From positions 1 to 36,226 of the forward strand of contig JAFYJV010000013.1 of NCBI GenBank assembly GCA_017537965.1: a stretch of DNA of 36,226 nucleotides, read 5' to 3'. Positions 18,298 to 27,234 of this stretch are shown piece after piece. Below the pieces are notes generated by a model. It was not told the DNA's origin. It made no database searches and was given only the letters and a program-made list of their open reading frames with translations. Numbering within the stretch: the first letter of the stretch is position 1; the number at the start of each line of letters is the position of its first letter. Source of the stretch: Bacteroidales bacterium (lineage in GTDB: Bacteria > Bacteroidota > Bacteroidia > Bacteroidales > F082). The position numbers and the translations under genes were made by a program.

Positions 18298-19751
18298 TCT
18301 TTACTTCTGTCTTCTGTCTTCTTACTTCCAATAATCTTGTCTATGAGTTCCATCACTTCCACGTCGTTAGTGATCATCTCCGGGTTGTATTCGATGAAAT
18401 CCTTGTAATAGTCGGGGTCGGCTGTAAGGGCTTCTTCCAAATAATGCAGGGCGGGCATCCGTTCATTTCGCTCCAGATGCAAGAAGGCAAGCAGATAGAG
18501 CAAGATGGGGTCGTTCTCAGTACGTTGGAGTCCAAGATGCAGGTAGCAGATCCCTTCGTCGCCACGGCCCATTTCCGCCAAGAGATCGCCAAGGAAGAAA
18601 TACAAGTCCGGGTCGTTGGGCTGTCGTTGTTCTATTTCCAGGAGATACGACAGCGCCTTGTCGTTTTCGTTGATCTTTCGGTATTCTGCAGCGAGGTTGT
18701 AGAGATGGTCGTCGTTGAAAGGTTCCAGGGAATAGGCTTTGTCGAAGTATTTGATGGCTTTGACGCTGTCGCCAGTGTCGCTGTAAACATATCCCAATCC
18801 CGACCATGCCTCAGCGAGATGTTCATTGATTTTCAATGCTTTGAGATACTCTTCCTTGGCATCAAGATATTGTTCCAGTCGATAATGGCAGTCGCCTAAC
18901 GAAGCATGGATCATCGAGGTCTCCACTTGATGCGAAAGGGCTTCGTGGAGCGAGTCGATGGCTTCTTGGAAGCGGTTGAGGTCGTAGTAGGAGTTGGCAA
19001 TGTGCATGTTTGCCCAGAGATGGGTGGGGTCGATCGCAAGCACGTACTCGTACATGTCAATGGCCTCTTCCAACCGATCCAGACGGCGGTAAAGGTCGCC
19101 GAGTGCCGACCACGCTTCCACTTCGTAAGGGTTGCTCTCAATTCGCTGGTTGAAAAAGCGGATGGCGTCGTTGGTCTTGCCTGAGAGGATATAGCAGTTG
19201 ACGAGTTCGGAGATGGTGTTGTGGAACAGCATGTCGTCGCTGACGAATTCAAGGGCTTTCTTGTAGTGATCAATGGCCTTGCTGTATGCGCGCATGTTCT
19301 GGTATTCAAAGCCTATGGCGTGATAGAGTTCGCTCTTCTCGTCGTCCTCGAAATAGGAGAGTGCCTTGTTGTATGTGTCGATGGCTTTTTGCGGTTTCCC
19401 GAGCTCGGCATAGCACGATCCAAGGGTAAGGAAGTAGTCTGGTTCGTCGTAGTTGATTTCCGTTTGGTCGAGCAGTTCAAGTGCCTTTTTTGGGTCGTTT
19501 TCCACGAGAAACTGCCGTGCGTTCTTGATCTGGAGGTTGATGTCGTCGGGGTGTTGGGCCATGGCGAGGTTGACGGCCTCTCTGGATCGTTTGAGGTCGT
19601 CGCGCTGCATATAGAAGTCGATGATCAGCTCGAATTCCTCGGCGTCGAAATAGGCGGAACGTTGGCTCTCAAGCATCTCTTCGAAACGACTGACGGCTTC
19701 TTTGGTGAGGTCGTCGTCTTCTTCCCATGAATTGTCGTCGTCGGTAAACAC
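18294..19751 (-). CDS. Tetratricopeptide-repeat protein
   Basis: 485 residues. An acidic N-terminus (DDDNSWEEDDD) is followed by about a dozen tandem TPR units over residues 20-470. Examples are YFLTLGSCYAELGKPQKAID, GDLYRRLDRLEEAIDMYEYV, AWSGLGYVYSDTGDSVKAIK and LYFFLGDLLAEMGRGDEGIC. There is no signal peptide, so it is cytosolic and likely a scaffold; partner unknown. The C-terminal tail SKKTEDRSKE is encoded by a heptamer-repeat array, meaning the natural protein end was probably extended or replaced. It heads the operon with the COG2426 gene, aroE and tex. Confidence 0.9.
   Translation of the reverse strand: MFTDDDNSWEEDDDLTKEAVSRFEEMLESQRSAYFDAEEFELIIDFYMQRDDLKRSREAVNLAMAQHPDDINLQIKNARQFLVENDPKKALELLDQTEINYDEPDYFLTLGSCYAELGKPQKAIDTYNKALSYFEDDEKSELYHAIGFEYQNMRAYSKAIDHYKKALEFVSDDMLFHNTISELVNCYILSGKTNDAIRFFNQRIESNPYEVEAWSALGDLYRRLDRLEEAIDMYEYVLAIDPTHLWANMHIANSYYDLNRFQEAIDSLHEALSHQVETSMIHASLGDCHYRLEQYLDAKEEYLKALKINEHLAEAWSGLGYVYSDTGDSVKAIKYFDKAYSLEPFNDDHLYNLAAEYRKINENDKALSYLLEIEQRQPNDPDLYFFLGDLLAEMGRGDEGICYLHLGLQRTENDPILLYLLAFLHLERNERMPALHYLEEALTADPDYYKDFIEYNPEMITNDVEVMELIDKIIGSKKTEDRSKE
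18304..18329 (-). repeat. Heptamer-repeat array at the C-terminus of the TPR gene
   Basis: On the plus strand, CTTCTGT (18304), CTTCTGT (18311), CTTCTTA (18318) and CTTCCA (18325). On the coding strand this is GAAGACAGAAGACAGAAG. It is translated as the last residues of the TPR protein and ends 6 bases before the start codon of the COG2426 gene. Confidence 0.8.
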
Positions 19752-19773
19752 GGTAGATTCTCTTTTTGGGCTG

Positions 19774-19781
19774 CAAAATTA
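19774..19781 (-). promoter_or_regulatory. Candidate -7 promoter element of the TPR-aroE-tex operon
   Basis: The minus strand reads TAATTTTG (TAnnTTTG), 22 bases upstream of the TPR gene ATG (19751) and just after the recR stop. It would start a leader of about 16 bases. Confidence 0.55.
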
Positions 19782-19788
19782 TAAAAAA

Positions 19789-20394
19789 TCAATTAAAGGA
19801 GGTCCTGTTTTGTATCGACCGTCCCAAAGTAATCTCATCGACATATTCCAGGGTCTCGCCAACGGCGATGCCTTTCGCGATGACTGACACCTTCCCCTTG
19901 AAATCTTTCAACTGTCTATAGATGTAGAAGTTGGTGGTGTCGCCTTCGATAGTGGCTGGCAGAGCAAGGATGATCTCGCGAATGTCCTCGTTTCGGGTCC
20001 TTTCAACGAGGGCTTCGATACTGAGGTCATGGGGAGAGATGCCTTCGATGGGGCTGATGACACCGCCGAGGACGTGATAGAGGCCGTTGTAAGTGGCGGT
20101 GTGCTCAATGGCCAGGACGTCGCGCATGTCGGCAACGACACAAAGCGTGTTCTCGTCACGGCGCGGGTTCGAGCAGATGGAGCAGATCTTGGTGTCGGAG
20201 ATGTTGTGGCATCTTTCGCAAAGCATGATGTTGTGCCTCATCTTGATCAATGAGTCGGCCAACTGTTCTGTCAGCAAAGGGTCTTCGTTAAGAAGATGAA
20301 GGGCAAGACGGAGGGCTGTCTTCTTTCCCACGCCAGGCAATTTCGATAGTGAATCGACCGCATTTTCCAACAATATGCTTGAATATTCTGCCAT
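19789..20394 (-). CDS. recR: Recombination mediator RecR
   Basis: 201 residues. Helix-hairpin-helix near the N-terminus (LSKLPGVGKKTALRLALHLL), a four-cysteine zinc module (Cys59, 62, 71, 74 in CERCHN...CSIC) and a Toprim domain (VVADMRDVLAIEHT, YHVLGGVISPIEGI). These are the complete RecR layout. It helps RecFO load RecA at single-strand gaps. The ATG at 20394 matches the family start; a frame extending to 20454 passes through the promoter region. Confidence 0.97.
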   Translation of the reverse strand: MAEYSSILLENAVDSLSKLPGVGKKTALRLALHLLNEDPLLTEQLADSLIKMRHNIMLCERCHNISDTKICSICSNPRRDENTLCVVADMRDVLAIEHTATYNGLYHVLGGVISPIEGISPHDLSIEALVERTRNEDIREIILALPATIEGDTTNFYIYRQLKDFKGKVSVIAKGIAVGETLEYVDEITLGRSIQNRTSFN

Positions 20395-20400
20395 GGCTTG

Positions 20401-20408
20401 CAAAAATA
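20401..20408 (-). promoter_or_regulatory. Candidate -7 promoter element of recR
   Basis: The minus strand reads TATTTTTG (TAnnTTTG), ending only 6 bases upstream of the recR ATG. With the usual spacing, transcription would start almost at the start codon, implying a leaderless or near-leaderless mRNA. Confidence 0.45.
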
Positions 20409-20441
20409 GAAAAAAAATAGTTTTTCGAATCAGAAATTTTC

Positions 20442-20449
20442 TATATTTG
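20442..20449 (+). promoter_or_regulatory. Candidate -7 promoter element of the nucleotide-sugar cluster
   Basis: TATATTTG matches TAnnTTTG, 119 bases before the first gene of the cluster (20569). This implies a leader of about 110 bases, much longer than the other leaders in the window. Confidence 0.6.
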
Positions 20450-20480
20450 CACATTTAAATAAGGCGTCTAACTGGTCCTG

Positions 20481-20540
20481 ACAGCTTTGCTTTCGCATGA
20501 AAGTTTGCTTAATTGTTTGGGACTCAGAGGGCGAAGCTGT
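20481..20540 (+). promoter_or_regulatory. Structured leader upstream of the nucleotide-sugar cluster
   Basis: ACAGCTTTGC (20481-20490) can pair with GCGAAGCTGT (20531-20540) over 10 bp with one G-U pair. Inside it a second hairpin CTTTC-GCAT-GAAAG (20490-20503) can form; the two share base 20490. The structure lies between the candidate promoter and the first start codon, where capsule loci often carry transcription-elongation control sites. A regulatory role is inference. Confidence 0.4.
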
Positions 20541-20568
20541 AAATATTCAAAACCATCTCCCTTTTATC

Positions 20569-21837
20569 ATGAAAGAAACAAAGATCTGCGTAATCGGTCT
20601 CGGTTATGTAGGCCTCCCGTTGGCAAGGCTGTTTGCTACGAAGTTTGAAACGATCGGCTACGACATGAACCAATCCCGAGTGGACACCCTTATGAAAGGT
20701 CATGATGCCACGCTTGAAGTCAGTGATGAACTTCTTCAGGACGCCATCAAAAACCATGGCTTCCGCTGCACAACGGTATTGGATGAGATACGCGACTGCA
20801 ACTTCTATGTCGTTGCAGTGCCCACTCCCGTTGACAGTGACAACCATCCTGACCTGAAACCGCTTTGGGGCGCCTCCGAAACCGTCGGCAAGGTCATTTC
20901 GAAAGGCGACGTGGTTGTCTATGAGAGCACCGTGTATCCTGGCGTTACCGAGGAGGAGTGCCTTCCTGTTGTGGAACGTGTCTCCGGTCTGAGGTTCAAT
21001 GTGGATTTCTTTGCAGGCTATTCTCCCGAGCGAATCAATCCGGGTGACAAGCAGCACACTGTCGAGAAAATCAAGAAGGTGACTTCCGGCTCCACCCCCG
21101 AGATCGCCGATTATGTGGATGCCGTTTACAATAGCGTACTGGTTAATGGTACGCACAAGGCGCCGTCCATCAAAGTGGCTGAAGCCTCGAAGATCATCGA
21201 GAACTCGCAACGTGATGTCAACATCGCGTTCATGAACGAACTTGCCAAGATCTTCAATGCCATGGGCATCGATACGCATGATGTCATCGATGCTGCTTCA
21301 TCCAAATGGAACTTCATCAAGTTGACACCGGGTCTCGTCGGAGGACATTGTATCAGCGTCGATCCGTATTACCTCATCCAAAAGGCACAGGTGTACGGTG
21401 TCTTGCCGCGTATCATGCATGCCTCCAGGAGATTGAACGACGGCATGGGCGCCTATGTGGCCAACCAGACTATCAAGTGCATGAACAAGAAGGGCGTGAT
21501 GGTGAAGGATGCAAAGATCCTTATCTTGGGTATCACTTTCAAGGAGAACTGTCCCGATATCCGCAACACCAAAGTGGTTGACATCTATCACACCTTGCAG
21601 GAATACACACGAAACATCACTGTTTTCGATCCCTGGGCCAATGCTGATCACGTCTTTCAGGAGTATGGTGTGACAGTGACCAATGATCTTCCCAAGGAGC
21701 AATTCGATGCTGTGATTCTTGCTGTGGCACATAGAGATTTTCTTGCCTTGGATGTCAAATCCTTTGTCAGGAAGGGCGGCGTCATCTATGACGTGAAAGG
21801 CATTCTGCCCAGAACAGACATCGACGGCAGACTTTGA
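20569..21837 (+). CDS. UDP-N-acetylhexosamine dehydrogenase, WecC/TviB type
   Basis: 422 residues. It should oxidise C6 of a UDP-HexNAc (GlcNAc, GalNAc or ManNAc) to the uronic acid with two NAD+. Evidence: Rossmann loop ICVIGLGYVGLPLA (GLGYVG 10-15), VVAVPTPVDS, YESTVYPGVTEE, FFAGYSPERINPGD, KVAEASKIIENSQRDVNIAF, and catalytic Cys261 in PGLVGGHCISVDPYYL. The YSPERINPGD and IENSQRDVNIA blocks favour the TviB/WbpA group over plain UDP-glucose dehydrogenase. It opens the cluster. An upstream start at 20497 would translate the structured leader and is not supported. Confidence 0.93.
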   Translation: MKETKICVIGLGYVGLPLARLFATKFETIGYDMNQSRVDTLMKGHDATLEVSDELLQDAIKNHGFRCTTVLDEIRDCNFYVVAVPTPVDSDNHPDLKPLWGASETVGKVISKGDVVVYESTVYPGVTEEECLPVVERVSGLRFNVDFFAGYSPERINPGDKQHTVEKIKKVTSGSTPEIADYVDAVYNSVLVNGTHKAPSIKVAEASKIIENSQRDVNIAFMNELAKIFNAMGIDTHDVIDAASSKWNFIKLTPGLVGGHCISVDPYYLIQKAQVYGVLPRIMHASRRLNDGMGAYVANQTIKCMNKKGVMVKDAKILILGITFKENCPDIRNTKVVDIYHTLQEYTRNITVFDPWANADHVFQEYGVTVTNDLPKEQFDAVILAVAHRDFLALDVKSFVRKGGVIYDVKGILPRTDIDGRL

Positions 21838-21854
21838 CGTTTTTGTTTTCAGAT

Positions 21855-21868
21855 GCCCGTAACAGGGC
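21855..21868 (+). other. Small GC hairpin between the first two cluster genes
   Basis: GCCC-GTAACA-GGGC sits in the 50-base gap between the dehydrogenase and the dehydratase gene. It has no T-run, so termination is unlikely. It might act in RNA processing or stability. Short enough to be chance. Confidence 0.25.
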
Positions 21869-21887
21869 GTTCGGTTGAGATAAACAA

Positions 21888-23822
21888 ATGGGCTTTATGG
21901 GTAAATTGAACAAGTACTTCCATCAGTATTTAAACGCCAAGATTGTTTTTGCAATCGATCTGGTGCTGTCGGTGCTGTCGTCAGCCTTCGCGTTGTTGAC
22001 ACTGGCCTTCTTTGCTAGTTGGGATTATTATAAAGGAGTTTTTGCCCTATGGTGGATCGTCAGCTCTTTGATAGGGACGGTCGGTGGTATGTTGTTGTTC
22101 AAGACGTACAAGGTGGTGGTGCGCCATACCACCCTCAAGGACGTCATGTCCTATATCTGGATGCTCGTCATCAAGATCCTAGTGATGGCCTTGGTCATTT
22201 GGATTGCCTGCGTGATGAATTCACGTGTGGTATTGGCTCTGACCTACGATTTCCTTTTCACGCTTTTCCTGTTGATAGGCGTGCGTTTGGTCATGTTTAT
22301 TGCTTATGATGTGTATAAGAAAAAGGCAAAGGAACTGAACAACCGTCAACGTGTACTGGTTTATGGCATTTCCGACAAATCGACCGCCGCGATCACCCGT
22401 CTGCAAAATTCCCCCCATTACCATGTGGTCGGGTTCCTTTCTCCAGATGTACAAAACAAGCATTTGAAGATCTCCGATCTTCCTGTTTATGTGTATCAAA
22501 ACGATGAGGATCTGGACAGTATTGTTGACGCTCATTCTGTTCGTTGCATCTTGTTTGCCACTGAGGCAGATGTCTTGAAAGAGAACAACCGTCTTGTGGA
22601 TTACTGCACTGAGCATAAACTCCGATCGCTGATTGTTCCGACAATTGATGAGTTGGATGGACATCGTTCTCTGAAAGAGCGTGTGCGTGACGTTAAAATT
22701 GAAGACTTGTTGGGACGGCCTGAGATAAAGATCTCAATGGATGAGATCGTAAAAAACTTCAATGGCAAAGTTGTCATGGTAACGGGTGCCGCTGGTTCCA
22801 TCGGTTCAGAGCTGTGTCGTCAGTTGGCTACGTTTGGCGTGAAGAAGTTGGTGCTGTTCGATAATGCGGAGACGCCGATGCACAATTTGCGTCTGGAATT
22901 AGAAGCGCGTTACCCGACACTTGACTTCGTCCCGATCATTGGCGATGTCCGTCACCCGAAACGACTCGACTACGCTTTCCGTGATCACAAGCCTCAAGTA
23001 GTTTTCCATGCTGCTGCCTATAAGCATGTCCCATTGATGGAAGAGAATCCTTGCGAGGCCATCTTGGTCAACTTGTTTGGCAGTCGCAATGTCGCCAACA
23101 AATGTCTGGAGTATAACACGGAGATGATGGTGATGATCTCAACCGACAAAGCCGTCAACCCGACCAATATCATGGGCTGTTCCAAGCGCTTGGCCGAGAT
23201 CTATGTGCAGTCGTTGGGACTGGCGGTGGAACAGGGCAAGATGAAGGGCAACACCAAATTCGTCACTACTAGATTCGGCAATGTGTTGGGGTCGAACGGA
23301 TCCGTCATCCCGCGTTTCCGTGAGCAGATTGCCAATGGTGGTCCGGTCACCGTGACCCATCCTGAGATCACCCGTTTCTTCATGACCATCCCCGAGGCAT
23401 GTCGTCTGGTGATGGAAGCGGCTACCATGAGTTCGGGCAACCAGATCTTTGTGTTCGACATGGGTGAGTCGGTGAAGATAGATACCTTGGCGCGACGCAT
23501 GATCAAATTGGCTGGACTCGAAGTCGGCAAGGACATTGAAATCCAATATACAGGACTTCGCCCGGGAGAGAAACTTTATGAGGAGGTGCTTTCGGACCAT
23601 GAGAATACATTGCCCACCAAGCACGATCGCATCCGTATTGCAAAGGTGCGTGAATATGAATACGAGCATGTGAACTCGGTGCTGAGCGACCTTACGGATC
23701 TTGCCCGTGCCGTTGACATTCCTGAGATGGTGAAACTGATGAAGAAGACTGTTCCTGAGTTCATCAGCCAGAACAGCAGGTTTATGATTTATGATAATCA
23801 ACAAGAAGATAAAAGCGAATAG
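21888..23822 (+). CDS. Membrane-bound UDP-GlcNAc 4,6-dehydratase (FlaA1/PglF/WbpM family)
   Basis: 644 residues. Four transmembrane helices (about 18-42, 50-70, 90-110, 115-140), then a CoA-binding-like Rossmann segment (about 150-260: [15 protein letters not shown]) and the extended SDR dehydratase domain from about 290. Motifs: [31 protein letters not shown] and [16 protein letters not shown] (418-433). The residue that is Tyr in classic SDRs is Met429, as is usual in PglF/WbpM. This family makes UDP-4-keto-6-deoxy-GlcNAc, the precursor of QuiNAc, bacillosamine and related sugars. A second ATG four codons in (21897) is also possible. Confidence 0.94.
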   Translation: MGFMGKLNKYFHQYLNAKIVFAIDLVLSVLSSAFALLTLAFFASWDYYKGVFALWWIVSSLIGTVGGMLLFKTYKVVVRHTTLKDVMSYIWMLVIKILVMALVIWIACVMNSRVVLALTYDFLFTLFLLIGVRLVMFIAYDVYKKKAKELNNRQRVLVYGISDKSTAAITRLQNSPHYHVVGFLSPDVQNKHLKISDLPVYVYQNDEDLDSIVDAHSVRCILFATEADVLKENNRLVDYCTEHKLRSLIVPTIDELDGHRSLKERVRDVKIEDLLGRPEIKISMDEIVKNFNGKVVMVTGAAGSIGSELCRQLATFGVKKLVLFDNAETPMHNLRLELEARYPTLDFVPIIGDVRHPKRLDYAFRDHKPQVVFHAAAYKHVPLMEENPCEAILVNLFGSRNVANKCLEYNTEMMVMISTDKAVNPTNIMGCSKRLAEIYVQSLGLAVEQGKMKGNTKFVTTRFGNVLGSNGSVIPRFREQIANGGPVTVTHPEITRFFMTIPEACRLVMEAATMSSGNQIFVFDMGESVKIDTLARRMIKLAGLEVGKDIEIQYTGLRPGEKLYEEVLSDHENTLPTKHDRIRIAKVREYEYEHVNSVLSDLTDLARAVDIPEMVKLMKKTVPEFISQNSRFMIYDNQQEDKSE

Positions 23823-23827
23823 TTGGC

Positions 23828-24742
23828 ATGAAAGGAATTGTGTTAGCTGGTGGTTCCGGCACAAGGTTATTTCCAATCACAAAAGGCGTCAGCAAGCAGT
23901 TGCTACCCATTTATGACAAGCCGATGGTGTATTATCCCATCTCGGTATTGATGTTGGCTGGGATCCGTGATATATTGATCATATCCACGCCGTACGATCT
24001 GCCGGGTTTCAAACGCCTGCTGGGAGATGGATCCGATTATGGCTTGCGTTTTGAATACGCCGAACAGCCCTCGCCGGACGGATTGGCACAAGCTTTCATC
24101 ATCGGAGAGAAGTTTATTGGCGATGACAGTGCCTGTCTCGTTTTGGGTGATAATATCTTCCATGGGGCAGGCCTGACCGGAATGTTGAAACGGGCTGTCG
24201 AAGATGCCGAACAGCATCAAAAGGCAACGGTTTTCGGTTACTGGGTGTCTGATCCCGAGCGTTATGGCGTGGCGGAGTTCGACAAGCAAGGCAACTGTAT
24301 CAGCATTGAAGAGAAACCACAACAGCCCAAGAGCAACTATGCCGTGGTGGGTCTTTATTTCTATCCCAACAAGGTCGTCGATGTAGCAAAACACATCAAA
24401 CCATCGGCTCGAGGAGAGCTGGAGATCACCACCGTGAACCAGGAGTTTCTGAAAGACGGAGAACTGAAGGTGCAGACTTTCGGTCGTGGCTTTGCCTGGC
24501 TTGATACCGGTACTCATGACAGCCTTGCCGAGGCATCCACTTTTGTGGAGGTCATTGAGAAACGGCAAGGTTTGAAGATAGCCTGTTTGGAAGGCATTGC
24601 TTATCGACATGGCTGGATTGACGAGGAAAAGATGCGGGAGCTTGCAAAGCCCATGCTGAAGAACCAGTATGGACAGTACCTGCTTAAGGTCATCGATGAA
24701 TTGAAAGAAGAAATCAACTCTGAAACATTTAGCGATCGCTAA
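23828..24742 (+). CDS. rmlA: Glucose-1-phosphate thymidylyltransferase RmlA
   Basis: 304 residues. Makes dTDP-glucose from dTTP and glucose-1-phosphate. Evidence: [18 protein letters not shown] (nucleotide loop 8-14), [71 protein letters not shown] and [15 protein letters not shown]. These are the full RmlA motifs. It is 5 bases after the dehydratase and 4 bases before rmlB. Confidence 0.97.
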   Translation: MKGIVLAGGSGTRLFPITKGVSKQLLPIYDKPMVYYPISVLMLAGIRDILIISTPYDLPGFKRLLGDGSDYGLRFEYAEQPSPDGLAQAFIIGEKFIGDDSACLVLGDNIFHGAGLTGMLKRAVEDAEQHQKATVFGYWVSDPERYGVAEFDKQGNCISIEEKPQQPKSNYAVVGLYFYPNKVVDVAKHIKPSARGELEITTVNQEFLKDGELKVQTFGRGFAWLDTGTHDSLAEASTFVEVIEKRQGLKIACLEGIAYRHGWIDEEKMRELAKPMLKNQYGQYLLKVIDELKEEINSETFSDR

Positions 24743-24746
24743 TACC

Positions 24747-25898
24747 ATGAAAAGAAACATCATCATCACTGGGGGAGCGGGCTTCATCGGCAGCCATGTC
24801 GTTAGGCTGTTCGTCAACAAATATCCGGATTATAAGATCATCAATCTTGATAAGCTGACTTATGCGGGTAACCTCGCCAATCTGAAGGATGTGGAGGAAA
24901 AGCCCAACTATAGGTTTGTCAAGATGGACATTTGTGATTTCGAAAACGTGCTCAAGCTGATGCAGGAAGAGCATGTTGACGGTATCATTCATCTGGCTGC
25001 CGAGAGCCATGTGGACCGTTCCATCAAGGATCCGTTTACTTTCGCTCAAACCAATGTGATGGGAACGTTGAGCCTTTTACAGGCTGCCAAATTGTATTGG
25101 GAGAGTGTGTCTTCTGACTTCCGTCTTCCGTCTTCTGTCTTCCGTTTTTACCATATCAGTACCGATGAGGTGTATGGAGCTCTGGAGATGACCGATCCCG
25201 AAGGTGTCGAGCCTCCATTTACGACGAAAGCATCGTCGGGCAAACATCATTTGGCTTACGGAAGCAAGTTTTTCACAGAAGACCTGAAATACCAGCCCCA
25301 TAGTCCCTATAGCGCTGCCAAAGCGAGCAGCGACCATTTTGTCCGTGCTTTTCACGACACTTATGGGATGCCGACAATCGTTACCAATTGCTCCAATAAT
25401 TATGGTCCCTATCAGTTTCCTGAGAAGTTGATCCCTTTGTTTATCAACAACATAAGGCATAGAAAACCGTTGCCCGTATATGGCAAGGGTGAGAATGTGC
25501 GCGATTGGCTCTATGTAGAGGATCATGCCCGTGCCATCGACCTCATCTTCCATGAAGGCAAGATAGGGGAGACTTATAACATCGGAGGTTTCAACGAGTG
25601 GAAGAATATCGACCTGATCAAGGTGCTTATTGGCACTGTTGATCGGTTACTGGGACGCCGTGAAGGGGAAGACATGGATCTGATCACCTTCGTTACCGAC
25701 CGGGCTGGACACGACTTGCGTTATGCCATCGACTCCACTAAACTCCAAAAAGAGCTTGGCTGGGAGCCTTCCTTGCAATTTGAGGAAGGCATTGAGAAGA
25801 CTGTGCGTTGGTATTTGGACAATCAAGAGTGGCTGGACAACGTGACTTCAGGTGATTATCAAAAATATTATGAAGCATATTATGGCGCCAAACCATAA
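24747..25898 (+). CDS. rmlB: dTDP-glucose 4,6-dehydratase RmlB
   Basis: 383 residues, somewhat longer than typical. Converts dTDP-glucose to dTDP-4-keto-6-deoxyglucose. Motifs: [15 protein letters not shown] (GGAGFIG 9-15), [21 protein letters not shown] with the catalytic Asp-Glu, and YSAAK (188-192). Residues about 122-133 ([12 protein letters not shown]), just before [11 protein letters not shown], are encoded by an in-frame heptamer-repeat array. This is a length-variable loop in the family, so activity may be retained. No rmlC or rmlD follows, so the end sugar need not be rhamnose; alternatives are Fuc3NAc- or Qui4N-type sugars. Confidence 0.95.
   Translation: MKRNIIITGGAGFIGSHVVRLFVNKYPDYKIINLDKLTYAGNLANLKDVEEKPNYRFVKMDICDFENVLKLMQEEHVDGIIHLAAESHVDRSIKDPFTFAQTNVMGTLSLLQAAKLYWESVSSDFRLPSSVFRFYHISTDEVYGALEMTDPEGVEPPFTTKASSGKHHLAYGSKFFTEDLKYQPHSPYSAAKASSDHFVRAFHDTYGMPTIVTNCSNNYGPYQFPEKLIPLFINNIRHRKPLPVYGKGENVRDWLYVEDHARAIDLIFHEGKIGETYNIGGFNEWKNIDLIKVLIGTVDRLLGRREGEDMDLITFVTDRAGHDLRYAIDSTKLQKELGWEPSLQFEEGIEKTVRWYLDNQEWLDNVTSGDYQKYYEAYYGAKP
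25111..25145. repeat. Heptamer-repeat array inside rmlB
   Basis: Five perfect-period units: CTTCTGA, CTTCCGT, CTTCCGT, CTTCTGT and CTTCCGT (35 bp). The array stays in frame with rmlB because the neighbouring coding sequence absorbs the length. The pyrimidine-rich strand is the coding strand, opposite to the arrays at 11931, 18304 and 28934. Confidence 0.88.
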
Positions 25899-25926
25899 AC
25901 TAACAACGAATTTTAAACTTACAAAA

Positions 25927-27225
25927 ATGAATATAGCAGTAGCGGGTACCGGTTATGTCGGCTTGAGCATTGCCACATTGTTGGCGCAACACAATCATGT
26001 GACGGCGGTGGATGTGATTCCAGAGAAAGTGGACCTCATCAACCAACGGAAGTCGCCTATTCAAGATGAGTATATCGAGAAGTATCTTGCGGAGAAGGAA
26101 TTGGATCTGACGGCAACTCTTGACGGAGCAAAGGCCTATCGAGATGCCGACTTTGTGGTGATTGCGGCCCCAACCAATTATGATCCTCAGAAAAACTTCT
26201 TCGACACAAGTCATGTTGAGGAGGTGATCGATTTGGTGTTGGATGTCAACCCCGATGCGGTGATGGTCATCAAGAGCACTATACCTGTGGGCTATACCCG
26301 TGGGCTGTATGTGAAGTATGCCGCCAAGGGAGTGAAGAAGTTCAACCTGTTGTTCTCACCCGAGTTTTTGCGTGAGAGCAAGGCGTTGTATGACAATCTG
26401 TATCCTTCGAGGATTATCGTTGGCATTCCCAAGGACATTGATGGATTTGACGAAGAGAACGATGCCATCGGAAAACTGGTGAGCCAGGATCTGGAGTCAC
26501 GTGCCCGTCAATTCGCAGCCTTGTTGCAACAGGGCGCAATAAAACAGGATGTGCCGACCCTATTCATGGGTATGAAAGAAGCCGAGGCCGTCAAATTGTT
26601 TGCCAATACCTATCTGGCGTTGCGTGTGAGTTATTTCAACGAATTGGACACATACGCCGAAGTGAAAGGCTTGGATCCGCAGGCCATCATCGATGGAATC
26701 TGTCTCGATCCCCGTATTGGAACCCATTACAACAACCCCAGTTTCGGTTACGGTGGATACTGTCTGCCAAAGGACACCAAGCAGTTGCTTGCGAATTATG
26801 AGGATGTTCCCGAGGATTTGATTCGTGCCATTGTTGAAAGCAACCGCACTCGCAAGGACTTCATTGCCGATCAGGTGCTGAAGAAGGCGGGTTATTACGA
26901 CTATTATGACCAGGGACAATACAATGTATCCCAAGAGCGTCGTTGTGTCATTGGTGTTTATCGACTGACCATGAAGTCGAACAGCGATAATTTCCGTCAA
27001 AGCAGCATCCAGGGTGTGATGAAACGCATCAAGGCCAAGGGCGCTGAGGTCATTATCTATGAACCCACCTTGCCCGACGGAACGACTTTCTTTGGCAGCA
27101 TGGTGGTCAACGACATGGCCAAGTTCAAGGCCATGAGTCAAGCCATCATCGCCAACCGTTACGACAGCATCCTTGACGATGTTAAGGACAAGGTCTATAC
27201 CAGAGATATTTTCAAGCGGGATTAG
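25927..27225 (+). CDS. ugd: UDP-glucose 6-dehydrogenase
   Basis: 432 residues. Oxidises UDP-glucose to UDP-glucuronate. Evidence: [87 protein letters not shown], and catalytic Cys279 in [18 protein letters not shown]. The FFDTS motif and short substrate domain identify the Ugd type rather than WecC. The start at 25927 matches the Rossmann strand; an ORF extension to 25852 overlaps rmlB. The pnuC-like gene follows after 9 bases. Confidence 0.95.
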   Translation: MNIAVAGTGYVGLSIATLLAQHNHVTAVDVIPEKVDLINQRKSPIQDEYIEKYLAEKELDLTATLDGAKAYRDADFVVIAAPTNYDPQKNFFDTSHVEEVIDLVLDVNPDAVMVIKSTIPVGYTRGLYVKYAAKGVKKFNLLFSPEFLRESKALYDNLYPSRIIVGIPKDIDGFDEENDAIGKLVSQDLESRARQFAALLQQGAIKQDVPTLFMGMKEAEAVKLFANTYLALRVSYFNELDTYAEVKGLDPQAIIDGICLDPRIGTHYNNPSFGYGGYCLPKDTKQLLANYEDVPEDLIRAIVESNRTRKDFIADQVLKKAGYYDYYDQGQYNVSQERRCVIGVYRLTMKSNSDNFRQSSIQGVMKRIKAKGAEVIIYEPTLPDGTTFFGSMVVNDMAKFKAMSQAIIANRYDSILDDVKDKVYTRDIFKRD

Positions 27226-27234
27226 TCGGTTCGG

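Noticed and set aside
20497-20568. Start of the first sugar-cluster dehydrogenase at 20497
   Set aside because: The added 24 residues have no family match and cover a predicted RNA stem. The Rossmann strand begins right after the ATG at 20569.
23903-24820. Open frame of 305 codons on the minus strand, opposite rmlA
   Set aside because: rmlA has full family motifs over the same bases; the reverse product shows no family features.
24747-25898. rmlB as a pseudogene because of the repeat insertion
   Set aside because: The frame is intact across the array and all catalytic motifs are present; the insertion lies in a loop.
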